NCBI GenBank assembly: GCA_022562915.1
Contig: JADFOJ010000005.1
Span: 1-64,000 of the forward strand
Length of the DNA: 64,000 nt
From: Planctomycetota bacterium
GTDB taxonomy: Bacteria; Planctomycetota; Phycisphaerae; Phycisphaerales; SM1A02
Direction of reading: 5' to 3'
The notes beneath the pieces are model-generated. The model was given only the letters and a program-made list of their open reading frames with translations, searched no databases and was not told where the DNA came from. The position numbers and the translations under genes are program-made. Positions 1 through 8,859 of this stretch are shown one piece after another; positions within the stretch are counted from its first letter, which is position 1; the number at the start of each line of letters is the position of its first letter.

Positions 1-1
1 C

Positions 2-385
2 GCCCCCCCGGCAGCCGGCCCTCGGCGCGGTGGAGGTGACAACAGCGTTCTGGCGGCGACGTGGATCGATTCGTTTATCGTCTACGCCATCGCTGTGTTT
101 CTCGTTGCCGTCGCCGCCGTCGCGGGCCTGAGGATCGCGCTCGACCCGACGTTCCTGCTGCTGGCAGCAGTCTACGGTGGCACCCTGGTTGCGCGCTCGG
201 GGCAGACGATCGGCAAGGTGCTTCGGGAAATGTCGTCACCTCCAGCGCGGGCCGACCACGCGGGGCTGCCGCCGGTCGGAACCCACCTGTGCGCTAAACA
301 ACCAACGTGTTCGCTGTACCACCCACGCGTTCCATACCGCCCACGGCCAGGGTTCGAACGCGCGGCGCGCCAGAGGCCGGTCTGA
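2..385 (+). pseudogene. RDD-like membrane protein remnant (left-edge partial)
   Basis: The frame is open from the window edge. It reads a WIDSFIVY segment, a hydrophobic stretch (AVFLVAVAAVAGL), a second one (FLLLAAVYGGTLVA) and then GQTIGKVL. That order resembles RDD-family membrane proteins, where an R..A..ID helix precedes a G.T.GK loop. After the GK loop, where RDD proteins continue with a hydrophobic RV segment, the frame becomes Pro/Arg/Cys-rich and stops at 385, so the gene looks broken or read out of its natural end. The start lies outside the window. The family assignment is tentative. Confidence 0.35.
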
Positions 386-441
386 CCTGGCCGTGCCACG
401 TGCCGTGGCGTCCCACTAAGAAACCAACCCTCGTCGGGCGT

Positions 442-843
442 TCAGTGTGCCGTCCAGTTGGTGAGCAGGATCAGCAGGTCCGTGATGGACACCGCGCCGT
501 CGCCGTCGCCGTCGAGATCACCCGGGCAGCCCACCGGCGGGCCGGGGCACGGACCCCACGTGGCCAGCAGCACCAGGAGATCCTGGATGCCCGCGATGCC
601 GTCGGCGTTCACATCGCCGGTGACCAGGTTCGCCTCGTCGATTTCAAGGAACGCTCCCGCGGACACGATGAACGATGAGAAGCCCCCGCTTGGCCAGAGG
701 ATCTCCAGTAACGCACTGCGGCCGTGTCCGAGACCGGCGGCGGCCGTCACGTCCGCGAAGAGCGCCTGGCCGTGGGCGCTCCCGGTGAGAACAAGCCCGA
801 TGGCGATCGGGGCGAATCTCGCGGCGGCCCGTGAATCGATCAT
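442..843 (-). CDS. Small secreted dockerin-type protein, apparent internal-deletion remnant of a CRTAC1-like protein
   Basis: This is a 133-aa protein with an N-terminal signal (APIAIGLVLTGSAHGQ). The mature part opens with FADVTAAAGLGHG, the usual first motif of VCBS/CRTAC1 proteins, and passes almost at once into LLEILWPSGG...FLEIDE, which resembles the final ASPIC/UnbV strand. Two GC-type dockerin-like repeats follow (GDVNADGIAGIQDLLVLLA and GDLDGDGDGAVSITDLLILL). Such proteins normally have several hundred residues of FG-GAP/VCBS propeller between the first two motifs, and here the middle is absent. The start ATG at 843 has a GAGGAG-type ribosome site just upstream. The deletion is inferred from motif order. 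Confidence 0.75.
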   Translation of the reverse strand: MIDSRAAARFAPIAIGLVLTGSAHGQALFADVTAAAGLGHGRSALLEILWPSGGFSSFIVSAGAFLEIDEANLVTGDVNADGIAGIQDLLVLLATWGPCPGPPVGCPGDLDGDGDGAVSITDLLILLTNWTAH

Positions 844-865
844 CGTTGGTTCTCCTCTTGTGATT

Positions 866-2179
866 CTACTTCGGTCCGAACCGTGACGCGTCGGCGATGT
901 CCCAGAACCGCTGAAGCCGGTCGCCGGCCCGGCCGTCCAGGAGCTGGCCGGGCTCATAGAACGTGTAGAGCTGGTCGAAGGACTTGATCTCGGCCGGGCT
1001 GGTTCGCTGGAAGATGTGGCTCGCCTCGAGCCGGCCCGGGTCGTCCAGCCCCGCCGCGGCAACGACCTCCGCCAGTGCCGCGACGGTCTTGCGGTGGAAG
1101 TTCCGGACACGCTGGGCCTTGTCGGAGACCACCAGCGCCCGCTGCAGCGAGCGTCGCTGGGTGGCGACGCCCACGGGGCACTGGTTGGTGTGGCACGTCT
1201 GCGCCTGGATACAACCCAGCGCGAACATGAAGCCTCGCGCCGTGTTGCACAGGTCGGCCCCGAGCGCCAGGGCGACGGCGATGTCGAAGCCGCTGATGAG
1301 CTTGCCCGCGGCGATGATCCGGATCGACTCGCGCACGTTGACACCGACCAGCGCATTGTGCACGAACAGAATGCCTTCCCGCGCGGGCAGGCCGATGTGA
1401 TCGGAAAACTCGATCGGTGCGGCGCCGGTTCCTCCCTCCGCCCCGTCGACCGTGATGAAGTCCGGCGCAAGGCCCGTGTCGACCATCGCCTTGCAGACCG
1501 CGAAGAATTCGTCGGGCCGCCCGACGCACAGCTTGAAGCCGACGGGCTTTCCCCCGGACAACTCGCGAAGACGGGCCGTGAACTCCAGCAACTCGATGGG
1601 CGTACCGAAGGCGCGGTGATACGCCGGCGAGACGCAGTCGGCGCCCCGGGGCACGCCCCGCGCCTCGGCGATCTCGGGCGTGATCTTCGCGGCGGGCAGG
1701 ATGCCGCCGTGGCCGGGCTTGGCGCCCTGGGAGATCTTGATCTCGATCAAGCGGATCTGTTCGAGGGATGCCTGGGCGGCGAACCGGTCCGCGTCGAAGT
1801 CGCCGTCACCGGTGCGGCAGCCGAAGTAGCCCGTCCCGATCTGCCAGATGAGGTCTCCGCCGAACTCCTGGTGGTACCGGGACACCCCGCCCTCACCGGT
1901 GTTGTGGGCGAAGTCTCCCTGCTTCGCTCCCTTGTTCAGCGCGCGGATGGCGCTGGCGCTGAGCGACCCGAAGCTCATCGCCGAGATGTTGTAGATCGAT
2001 GCGGAGTACGGTTTCCGGCAGGCGGCGCCGCCGACGGAGATTCGGAAGGTTTCCACCGGGTGTTCGGCGACCGGTCGAGGCGCCATCGAGTGGGTCAGCC
2101 ACGTGTAGCCTTCGGCGTAGACGTTCAGCTCGGTCCCGAAGGGTTTCTTGTCGCTCACGCCCTTGGCGCGCTGGTACAT
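866..2179 (-). CDS. FMN-binding glutamate synthase-family protein (main body of a frameshifted gene)
   Basis: These 437 codons match the FMN-binding domain of glutamate-synthase large-subunit-like proteins. Visible are the N-terminal block with NISAMSFGSLS, the glycine-rich NTGEGGVS..HQ segment, KISQGAKPGHGG, VDGAEGGTGAAP, and a cysteine cluster CIQAQTCHTNQCP with C-x5-C-x4-C spacing as in the 3Fe-4S site. Stand-alone members start with a membrane segment and about 90 extra residues. That part lies upstream but in another frame (see the fragment at 2297-2468). In this frame the coding sequence continues back to about 2299 (NYPIIGHLRYL) without a start, so the ATG at 2179 is internal. The gene is either a frameshift mutant or carries a sequencing error near 2300. 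Confidence 0.85.
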   Translation of the reverse strand: MYQRAKGVSDKKPFGTELNVYAEGYTWLTHSMAPRPVAEHPVETFRISVGGAACRKPYSASIYNISAMSFGSLSASAIRALNKGAKQGDFAHNTGEGGVSRYHQEFGGDLIWQIGTGYFGCRTGDGDFDADRFAAQASLEQIRLIEIKISQGAKPGHGGILPAAKITPEIAEARGVPRGADCVSPAYHRAFGTPIELLEFTARLRELSGGKPVGFKLCVGRPDEFFAVCKAMVDTGLAPDFITVDGAEGGTGAAPIEFSDHIGLPAREGILFVHNALVGVNVRESIRIIAAGKLISGFDIAVALALGADLCNTARGFMFALGCIQAQTCHTNQCPVGVATQRRSLQRALVVSDKAQRVRNFHRKTVAALAEVVAAAGLDDPGRLEASHIFQRTSPAEIKSFDQLYTFYEPGQLLDGRAGDRLQRFWDIADASRFGPK

Positions 2180-2296
2180 GAGCGACCGCTGGTCCCGGCT
2201 GAAGGGCTTGCCCTCGGTGTTGCTCTCGACGATGTACTGCCGGAGTTCCGCCCCGGTGTCCTCGATCAGGTACCGCAGGTGCCCGATGATCGGATA

Positions 2297-2468
2297 GTTG
2301 CAACAGGTTGTGGCGGGTCTGCAGCACGTCCCACAGTCCCAGCAACACCAGGGGCACCGTGGCCAGAAGCGCCCAGCGAACCCATGGGACCCACTGGCCG
2401 AGCACCACCAGCATCGCCGACAGGGCGATCAAGCCGTAGAAGAGCTGTGTTCGAAGCTGCCGGATCAT
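2297..2468 (-). pseudogene. N-terminal membrane segment of the FMN-glutamate synthase-like gene, out of frame with the rest
   Basis: The ATG at 2468 begins MIRQLRTQLFYGLIALSA and continues with two hydrophobic stretches (LSAMLVVLGQWV and ALLATVPLVLLGLWDVL) to QTRHNLLQ. This is the family's usual N-terminal membrane region leading to RHNLLRNYPIIGH. Near 2300 the frame slips. The frame of the 866-2179 gene resumes with NYPIIGHLRYLIED, so one extra base or two missing bases break the gene. This fragment and 866-2179 are one gene spanning 866-2468. Confidence 0.75.
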
Positions 2469-2555
2469 TGATGTGAACCTGCGCGGCAGGATACGTGGGT
2501 GTCACGACGACGGCAAATCGCTCCATGCAGACGCGCGGAGTTGTAGAATCGCTCC

Positions 2556-5500
2556 GTGCTTCAGCCCGGACGAGCCGCGGTCCTCGCCGTATGTGTCTGC
2601 GCCGCGATCTCGCCGGCGTTCTTCGCCGGTTGTCTCGACGGCACTCCGTCCGCGCCGGGAACCGGGACGATCACGTCCACGCCGTTGGCGCCGCGCTCGG
2701 CCATCGCGGGGCCGATGTTCGTGAGGCTCTCGCCTGAACGAACCGGCGTGCGGTTCGAGAACCGGTTCGACTGGGACACGCCGCGCAGGAACCTTTACCA
2801 GCACGGGTTTGCCGGCGGCGGCGTCTGCGTCGGCGACTACGACGGTGACGGTCTTCCGGACCTGTACCTCGTGAGCCAGGTCGGGCGTGACAGCCTCCTT
2901 CGGCAGGTCGGCGACCTGCGCTTCGAGGACGTCACCGATTCCGCCGGGCTCCGCGGCGGCGGCGACTGGGGCACCGGGGCGGTCTTCGCCGACGTGGACG
3001 GCGACGGTGACCTCGACCTGTACGTCTGCAACTACGACGCACCGAACCTGCTGTACGTCAACCAGGGCGACGGCACGTTTACCGAGCAGGCCGCCCTGGC
3101 GGGGCTCGACGTCCACGGTGCCAGCGTCATGGCGGGGTTCGCCGACTACGATCTCGACGGCGACCTCGACATGTACCTGCTCACCAATCGCCTGTACCCC
3201 GGCGCGGGCGCCGACACGCCCCGGACGACGCGGGATGGGGGCCGGCTGGGCAAAGTGGTCATGGCGCCTGAATCGGCCGAGGCCTTCGCCATCCAGACGC
3301 GCAACGTCAACGGGGAGATGCAGACGTTCATCATCAAGGCGGGCCAGCGCGACCGGCTCTATCGCAACAACGGCGACGGGTCGTTCACGGACGTCTCCGG
3401 CGAGGCGGGGATCTCCGGCAACCACCCGGGCCTTTCCGCCTCATGGTGGGATTTCGACGGCAACGGACTCCCCGACCTGTACGTCTGCAACGACTTCTGG
3501 GACGCCGACAGGCTCTATCGCAACAACGGCGACGGGACGTTCACCGACGTCCTGGAGCAGACCGTCCCGCACACGCCGTGGTTCTCGATGGGCTCGGACA
3601 TCGCGGACGTCAACAACGACGGGCTGATGGACCTGCTCGCCGCCGACATGTCCGCGACGACCCACTTCATGAGCAAGATCATGATGGGAGACATGAACGA
3701 GTCGCGATGGTTCCTCGAAAGCGCGACACCGCGGCAGTACATGCGCAACGCGCTGTACCTCAACACCGGGACCGATCGGTTCATGGAGGTCGCGTACCTG
3801 GCGAACCTGGCCAGCACGGATTGGACGTGGTCCGTCAAGTTCGGTGACCTGGACAACGACGGGTGGGTCGATCTGTTCGTCACCAACGGGACCGCCAACC
3901 ACTCGTTCGACCCCGATCTCACCCGCCGGTTGCGGGCCGCAACCCGGCAGCAGGACAGGGCGGGGTTGCGCGATCCCGTGGCTCGTTCGGAGCAACTGTG
4001 GGAGCTGTACCGTGCCGTCGAGCCGCGTCGCGAAGCCAACATGGCCTTTCGGAACATGGGCGATCTGCGGTTCGAAGACACCGGCAGCGCATGGGGGCTG
4101 GCACACGTCGGCATCAGCTTCGGCGCGGTTCTTGCCGACCTCGACCGCGATGGAGACCTCGACCTGGTCGTGAACAACGTTGACGACCCCGTCGGTATCT
4201 ATCGCAACGATCTCGCGACGGGGCACGGGATCCTGATTCGTCTGCGCGGCGTGGCGAGCAACCGCGACGGAATCGGTGCGATGGTGACCGTGACCACGGC
4301 CGCGGGGATGCAGGTGCGGTACCTCTCCCCGACACGCGGCTACATGTCCGCCAACGAGCCGATCCTTCATTTCGGCATGGGTGACGACGTCCTGGTCGCC
4401 CTGGAAGTCCGCTGGCCCAGCGGACACGTTCAGCGGTTCGTCAACCTCGCCGCCGATCGCTTCTACGTGATCACCGAGCCCGGCGGCCCCGTGCCGCAGC
4501 TCGTGGCGGTGCCTGCACGGCAACGTGATTTTCGCGAGGTCGCGATCGAGTCGGGCCTGGACACGGGTTCGGTGCGCGAGCGCCCCTACAACGAGTATCG
4601 CCGGCAGCCGCTGCTGCCGCAGAAACTCTCGCAGCTCGGCCCCGGCATGGCCTGGGGCGATGCCGACGGCGACGGCATCGACGATCTGTTCATCGGCGGT
4701 TCAGCCGGCCGGGCCGGTCGGCTGTTCCTCGCCAACGGCGACGGCTCGTTCGCCGAGGCCGAGCCGGGGCCGTGGGTGGCACACACACAGTCCGAGGACA
4801 TGGCCCCGCTGTGGCTCGACGTCGACGGCGACGGCGACAACGACCTCTACGTTGCCAGCGGCAGCGTCGAGTGCCGGCCGCATGACCCGCTGCTCGCGGA
4901 CCGGCTCTATCTCAACGACGGCACCGGGCGGTTTGCCGCGGCGCCGGCGGGTGCGCTGCCGGATGTACGGGAAAGCTCCAGCGTCGTGGCAGCCGCGGAC
5001 TTCGACGGCGACGGTGACCTGGACCTCTTCGTCGGCACGCGTGTGATTCCCGGCGCCTACCCGTTGACCCCGGAGAGCCATCTCCTGCGCAACGACGGCG
5101 GCCGATTCGTCGACGTCACCGCCGACGTTGCGCCGGGGCTCGGCGGCGTGGGCCTGGTCACCGCGGCGCTGTGGTCCGACGCGGACGGCGACGGCAGGCC
5201 GGACCTGCTGGTGGCGACGGAGTGGGGGCCCGTGTCCTACTGGCACAACACCGGCGGGCACCTCGAAGATCTCACCGGCCCCGCCGGGCTCGCCGATCGG
5301 CTCGGCTGGTTCACGAGCATTACGGGCGCGGATCTCGACGGCGACGGCGACACGGACTACGTCGTCATGAACGCCGGGCTGAACACCAAGTACCACGCGA
5401 CGCCGCAGGAGCCCGCGTACCTGTTCTACGGCGATTTCGAAGGCAACGGCAGGATGCGTCTGCTGGAGGCGAAGGCCCACGGCGAGGAGTACCTGCCGGT

Positions 5501-6281
5501 CAGGGGGCTGAGTTGTCTCTCGACGGCGATGCCGTTCGTCTGGCAGCGGACGCCGTCGTACCGGCAGTTCGCCCGGGCCTCGGTCCAGGACATTTTCGAA
5601 CCGTCCGGTCTCGAGTCCGCCACGGTGTTCACCGCGACGAACCTCGAAAGCGGCGTGCTCGTGAACCAGGGACCGGCCGGCGGGTTCACCTGGCAGCCGC
5701 TGCCGCGACTCGCCCAGGCAGCGCCGGGCTACGGCGTCGCGGCGTCGGACTTCAATGCCGACGGTTTCACGGACGTGTACTGCGTGCAGAACTTCTCCTG
5801 GCGCGAACCGGAGACGGGCCATTGGGACGGCGGCGTGAGCGTGATGATGCATGGCCGGGGAACCGGCGAACTCGTGTGCGTGTCACCGGCCCGCACCGGG
5901 CTCGTCGTGACCGGCGACGCGAGGGGGCTTGCGGTCTGCGATGTCAACAGCGACGGCCGGCCGGACGTCAGCATCACCCGCAACAACGATTCGCTGCTCG
6001 TGTTTCGCAATGAGAATGCATCGGGCCCGTCGTTCTCGGTCCGCCTGGCGGGGCCGTCCGGCAACCCCACGGCTGTCGGGGCGCGGGTGACGGTAGTCTA
6101 TGAGGACGGTCACATACAGACCGCGGAGATGTACGCCGGGTCGGGCTACCTCTCGCAGTCTTCGGCGGTACTCTTTTTCGGTCGCCAGGGCGTACGCGAG
6201 ATCCGCGTCCGCTGGCCCGGTGGGGCCGAAACCGTCCACCCCGGCCCGGGTCTCTCGGTACGGATCACCCTTGAAGAGTGA
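2556..6281 (+). CDS. CRTAC1-family VCBS/ASPIC-UnbV repeat lipoprotein
   Basis: This is a 1241-aa exported protein with a GTG start. The N-terminus has a hydrophobic segment ending FAGC (Cys26), a lipobox, so it is probably a lipoprotein. It contains many FG-GAP/VCBS calcium-loop repeats (D.DGDG.DDL..., for example YDGDGLPDLY and DLDRDGDLDLVV) arranged as two propellers. Each propeller ends in an ASPIC/UnbV domain: about residues 556-641 (LEVRWPSG) and 1159-1232 (IRVRWPGG). Double CRTAC1 proteins of this build are common and expanded in planctomycetes; extracellular ligand binding is the usual inference and the substrate is unknown. The diheme cytochrome gene follows after 80 nt on the same strand. 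Confidence 0.93.
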   Translation: MLQPGRAAVLAVCVCAAISPAFFAGCLDGTPSAPGTGTITSTPLAPRSAIAGPMFVRLSPERTGVRFENRFDWDTPRRNLYQHGFAGGGVCVGDYDGDGLPDLYLVSQVGRDSLLRQVGDLRFEDVTDSAGLRGGGDWGTGAVFADVDGDGDLDLYVCNYDAPNLLYVNQGDGTFTEQAALAGLDVHGASVMAGFADYDLDGDLDMYLLTNRLYPGAGADTPRTTRDGGRLGKVVMAPESAEAFAIQTRNVNGEMQTFIIKAGQRDRLYRNNGDGSFTDVSGEAGISGNHPGLSASWWDFDGNGLPDLYVCNDFWDADRLYRNNGDGTFTDVLEQTVPHTPWFSMGSDIADVNNDGLMDLLAADMSATTHFMSKIMMGDMNESRWFLESATPRQYMRNALYLNTGTDRFMEVAYLANLASTDWTWSVKFGDLDNDGWVDLFVTNGTANHSFDPDLTRRLRAATRQQDRAGLRDPVARSEQLWELYRAVEPRREANMAFRNMGDLRFEDTGSAWGLAHVGISFGAVLADLDRDGDLDLVVNNVDDPVGIYRNDLATGHGILIRLRGVASNRDGIGAMVTVTTAAGMQVRYLSPTRGYMSANEPILHFGMGDDVLVALEVRWPSGHVQRFVNLAADRFYVITEPGGPVPQLVAVPARQRDFREVAIESGLDTGSVRERPYNEYRRQPLLPQKLSQLGPGMAWGDADGDGIDDLFIGGSAGRAGRLFLANGDGSFAEAEPGPWVAHTQSEDMAPLWLDVDGDGDNDLYVASGSVECRPHDPLLADRLYLNDGTGRFAAAPAGALPDVRESSSVVAAADFDGDGDLDLFVGTRVIPGAYPLTPESHLLRNDGGRFVDVTADVAPGLGGVGLVTAALWSDADGDGRPDLLVATEWGPVSYWHNTGGHLEDLTGPAGLADRLGWFTSITGADLDGDGDTDYVVMNAGLNTKYHATPQEPAYLFYGDFEGNGRMRLLEAKAHGEEYLPVRGLSCLSTAMPFVWQRTPSYRQFARASVQDIFEPSGLESATVFTATNLESGVLVNQGPAGGFTWQPLPRLAQAAPGYGVAASDFNADGFTDVYCVQNFSWREPETGHWDGGVSVMMHGRGTGELVCVSPARTGLVVTGDARGLAVCDVNSDGRPDVSITRNNDSLLVFRNENASGPSFSVRLAGPSGNPTAVGARVTVVYEDGHIQTAEMYAGSGYLSQSSAVLFFGRQGVREIRVRWPGGAETVHPGPGLSVRITLEE

Positions 6282-6322
6282 CCCCTCCCGGCACCGGCTT
6301 CCGCGTGTCGGCTCAGAAGTGA

Positions 6323-6369
6323 TGGACACGCCATGATCACCATACAAAGGATAGACACACCATGATCGC
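6323..6369 (+). repeat. 29-nt imperfect duplication of the cytochrome start region
   Basis: The segment tggacacgccatgatcac at 6323-6340 recurs 29 nt later as tagacacaccatgatcgc at 6352-6369, which contains the cytochrome start codon. The first copy therefore carries its own ATG (6333) opening a seven-codon frame (MITIQRI) that stops just before the real start. This could be a chance tandem duplication or a leader mini-ORF; the sequence alone does not decide. Confidence 0.5.
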
Positions 6370-7759
6370 TCACCGAATCGCCTGTACGACACTGGCAACG
6401 ACGGCCCTGCTCATCGGGCAGGCTGCCGCAGAGCAAGAGGCCGGACGGACCAGCTACAGCCCCGTGGTCATCAAGGAGGACTTTGCAACCGTCATGAAGC
6501 GCATGATCGAAGCAAAGCCCGGCATTCAGCGTCGCCACCAGCAGTTGCTCCAACAGCGGTACGACATGCGGGACCTGCCCAGCAGCACCGTGACGATGTC
6601 CGGCGGCAAACCGGTTCAGGGCGGCGTGCGGGTTCGGCTCGTCTCGGGTGTTAAAGGCGTGACGTGGGACATGCTGGCGGAGTTGACGCCGCAGGAGATC
6701 CGCGCGAAGGGCCTGTTCCCCGCGGGTTTCCTGCCGCTGCCCCACCCCAACCACCCAGAGGGCGGCATGCTGTTTCCGAAGTTTCACATCGACGAGATCA
6801 AGTTGCAGACGGGCCGGGACGTGGCCCGATTCGATCTCGACTTCGACCTGCCCGACCACTTTCTTCCGGAGTTCCCGCCCCCGATCTACCTGACCACCCG
6901 GACGGACCTCGGTGACGTCTCGCAGGGCAGGCTGGTCACGACGGACAACTACTACGAGATGTTCGACGGCATCCTGAACCCGAAGCAGCTCGAGGGCCTG
7001 AGACTGCTGGTGACGCCCTTTCCCCAGCAGCAGTTCAACGCGACGGCCGACCGCCGCTCGGTGCGGCCGAGCCTGGGCGTCTCCTGCTTCGAGTGTCACG
7101 CCAACGGGCATACCAACGCCTCGACGCACCTGGTGGGTGACATCCGCCCGCAGGAGTTCCGGCATCGGCTCGACACGCCGACGCTTCGCGGGACCAACAT
7201 CCAGAGGCTCTTCGGCTCGCAGCGCGCCCTGAAGAGCGTCGAGGACTTCACCGAGTTCGAGCAGCGGGCCGCCTATTTCGATGGGGACCCCGTGATCGCC
7301 CTGAAGAAGGGCGTGAATACGCTGGAGCGGGGCAGCCAGGTTCACTTCATGGCGGAGTTCCAGGCGATCCTGGACTTTCCGCCGGCAGACAAGCTGGACA
7401 TCCTGGGCCGTCTCGATCCTGACCGGGCCACGCCGCAGGAGCTCGCCGGTGAGAGAGTCTTCTTCGGCAAGGCCAAGTGTGCGATCTGCCACGTGCCCCC
7501 GTACTACACCGACAACCTCATGCACAACCTCCGCACGGAACGGTTCTTTGCGCCGACGATGATCAACGGGCGGATGGCGAACGCAGACGGGCCCATCAAG
7601 ACCTTTCCGCTGCGCGGCATCAAGGACTCGCCGCCGTACCTCCACGATGGACGCCTGTTAACGCTTGATGACACCGTCGAATTCTTCAACCTGATCCTCG
7701 GCACGAAGCTGACTACGCGGGAGAAACAGGCGCTGGTGGCCTTTCTCGCAGCACTGTGA
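6362..7759 (+). CDS. Diheme c-type cytochrome (CCP/MauG-like)
   Basis: This is a 465-aa protein with a Sec signal (MIAHRIACTTLATTALLIGQAAA). Two CxxCH heme-attachment sites are visible: CFECH at residue 242 and CAICH at residue 373. The C-terminal part (GERVFFGKAKCAICH, then FPLRGIKDSPPYLHDGR) matches the cytochrome c peroxidase/MauG-like domain, whose LRG...PYLHDG region is characteristic. It should act in the periplasm in electron transfer or peroxide or organic-radical chemistry. It lies directly downstream of the CRTAC1 lipoprotein with no terminator seen between them, so cotranscription is likely. The database name is often cytochrome B6, which is misleading because the motifs are c-type. 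Confidence 0.88.
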   Translation: MIAHRIACTTLATTALLIGQAAAEQEAGRTSYSPVVIKEDFATVMKRMIEAKPGIQRRHQQLLQQRYDMRDLPSSTVTMSGGKPVQGGVRVRLVSGVKGVTWDMLAELTPQEIRAKGLFPAGFLPLPHPNHPEGGMLFPKFHIDEIKLQTGRDVARFDLDFDLPDHFLPEFPPPIYLTTRTDLGDVSQGRLVTTDNYYEMFDGILNPKQLEGLRLLVTPFPQQQFNATADRRSVRPSLGVSCFECHANGHTNASTHLVGDIRPQEFRHRLDTPTLRGTNIQRLFGSQRALKSVEDFTEFEQRAAYFDGDPVIALKKGVNTLERGSQVHFMAEFQAILDFPPADKLDILGRLDPDRATPQELAGERVFFGKAKCAICHVPPYYTDNLMHNLRTERFFAPTMINGRMANADGPIKTFPLRGIKDSPPYLHDGRLLTLDDTVEFFNLILGTKLTTREKQALVAFLAAL

Positions 7760-7784
7760 GACCCTTCGGTCGTATCATGGCTGC

Positions 7785-8843
7785 ATGAATACGCGGATCG
7801 TCATCGCCTGTCTGTGTTCGTTCGCCGCCATATCGGCGTCGCTCGGTCAGGACACCCTCACGGTGCGTCGCGCGCGGGACTTCGAACGTCGGGTCATGGC
7901 GTCGCGCCCCGACCCCGGCCCGCCGTCCAGTGAGAGTGCCCAGCCCGGCGGCTTCATCGATGCCGGCCGCGGGCCGATCCCGGTTCACGTGCCGGCCTCG
8001 TACGACGGGTCGACGCCGACTCCGCTGGTGATCCTCCTGCACGGGTACATGAACAACGGCGCCGAGGTCGAGGCCTGGATGCAGTTCGCAGGCCTCGTGG
8101 ACGAGTTCGAGTTCCTCTACCTCTATCCGACCGGGACGAGCGACTTCCTCGGGAACCCGTTCTGGAACGCGACGGATGCCTGCTGCGACCTGTTCGGCAG
8201 CGGCGTCGACGACGCCGGGTACCTTCGCGACGTGATCACCGAGGTGCAGGCGAGCTACAACGTCGATCCGAACAGCATTCATTTCGCCGGCCACTCCAAC
8301 GGCGGCTTCATGTCGTACAGAATGGCGTGCGACTTCGCCGATATCGTGGCGTCGATCATGAGCCTCTCCGGGGCAACCTATCTCGACCCCGCCGACTGCA
8401 CGCCTGTCCTGCCCGTGCACGCGCTGGAGATCCACGGAACCGCCGACACCGTGATCCCCTACAACGGCGGGTGCGTCCCGCTGGGGGGGTGCCACCCCGG
8501 CGCCGTGCAGACGACCGAGACGTGGGCCGCGTACGACGGCTGTTCGCCTGTGGGCGATCCGCAGCCGGTCCCCCTCGACATCGACGCCACCATCCCCGGC
8601 GACGAGACGCAGGTCGTGCAGTACGCGAACGGCTGTGCGCCGGGCGGCTCGGCCGAACTGTGGACGGTCAACGGCGGCCCGCATTCGCCGACGTTCTCGG
8701 CAGACTACAAGACCCTTGTCATCGAGTGGCTTCTGGCCCACAGCAGGTCCGGCCCCGGTTGTCCCGCCGATCTCGACGGCGACAACCAGGTCGGCATTAC
8801 CGACTTCCTTCAATTGCTCGCGACCTGGGGCCCATGCGCGTAA
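7785..8843 (+). CDS. Secreted PHB-depolymerase/feruloyl-esterase-like hydrolase with C-terminal dockerin-like repeat
   Basis: This is a 352-aa protein with a signal peptide ending SASLGQ. The alpha/beta-hydrolase core has the PLVILLHGY oxyanion strand, the nucleophile elbow GHSNGG (Ser171), a YRMACDF helix typical of LpqC/PHB-depolymerase-like esterases, and a late EIHGTADTVIPYNG segment (acid) plus GGPHSP (His). The last 32 residues form one GC-type dockerin-like motif (CPADLDGDNQVGITDFLQLL, ending WGPCA). The substrate is probably an ester in polysaccharide or polyester. The dockerin module is more likely a surface-retention or assembly tag here than part of a true cellulosome, because no cohesin is visible. 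Confidence 0.9.
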   Translation: MNTRIVIACLCSFAAISASLGQDTLTVRRARDFERRVMASRPDPGPPSSESAQPGGFIDAGRGPIPVHVPASYDGSTPTPLVILLHGYMNNGAEVEAWMQFAGLVDEFEFLYLYPTGTSDFLGNPFWNATDACCDLFGSGVDDAGYLRDVITEVQASYNVDPNSIHFAGHSNGGFMSYRMACDFADIVASIMSLSGATYLDPADCTPVLPVHALEIHGTADTVIPYNGGCVPLGGCHPGAVQTTETWAAYDGCSPVGDPQPVPLDIDATIPGDETQVVQYANGCAPGGSAELWTVNGGPHSPTFSADYKTLVIEWLLAHSRSGPGCPADLDGDNQVGITDFLQLLATWGPCA

Positions 8844-8859
8844 AGATGCGGTGGGACAG

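Noticed and set aside
1016-2476. Open frame of 486 codons on the plus strand opposite the glutamate-synthase gene
   Set aside because: It is the antisense shadow of a conserved gene in high-G+C DNA; the translation lacks domains and is Asp/Arg/Gly-rich.
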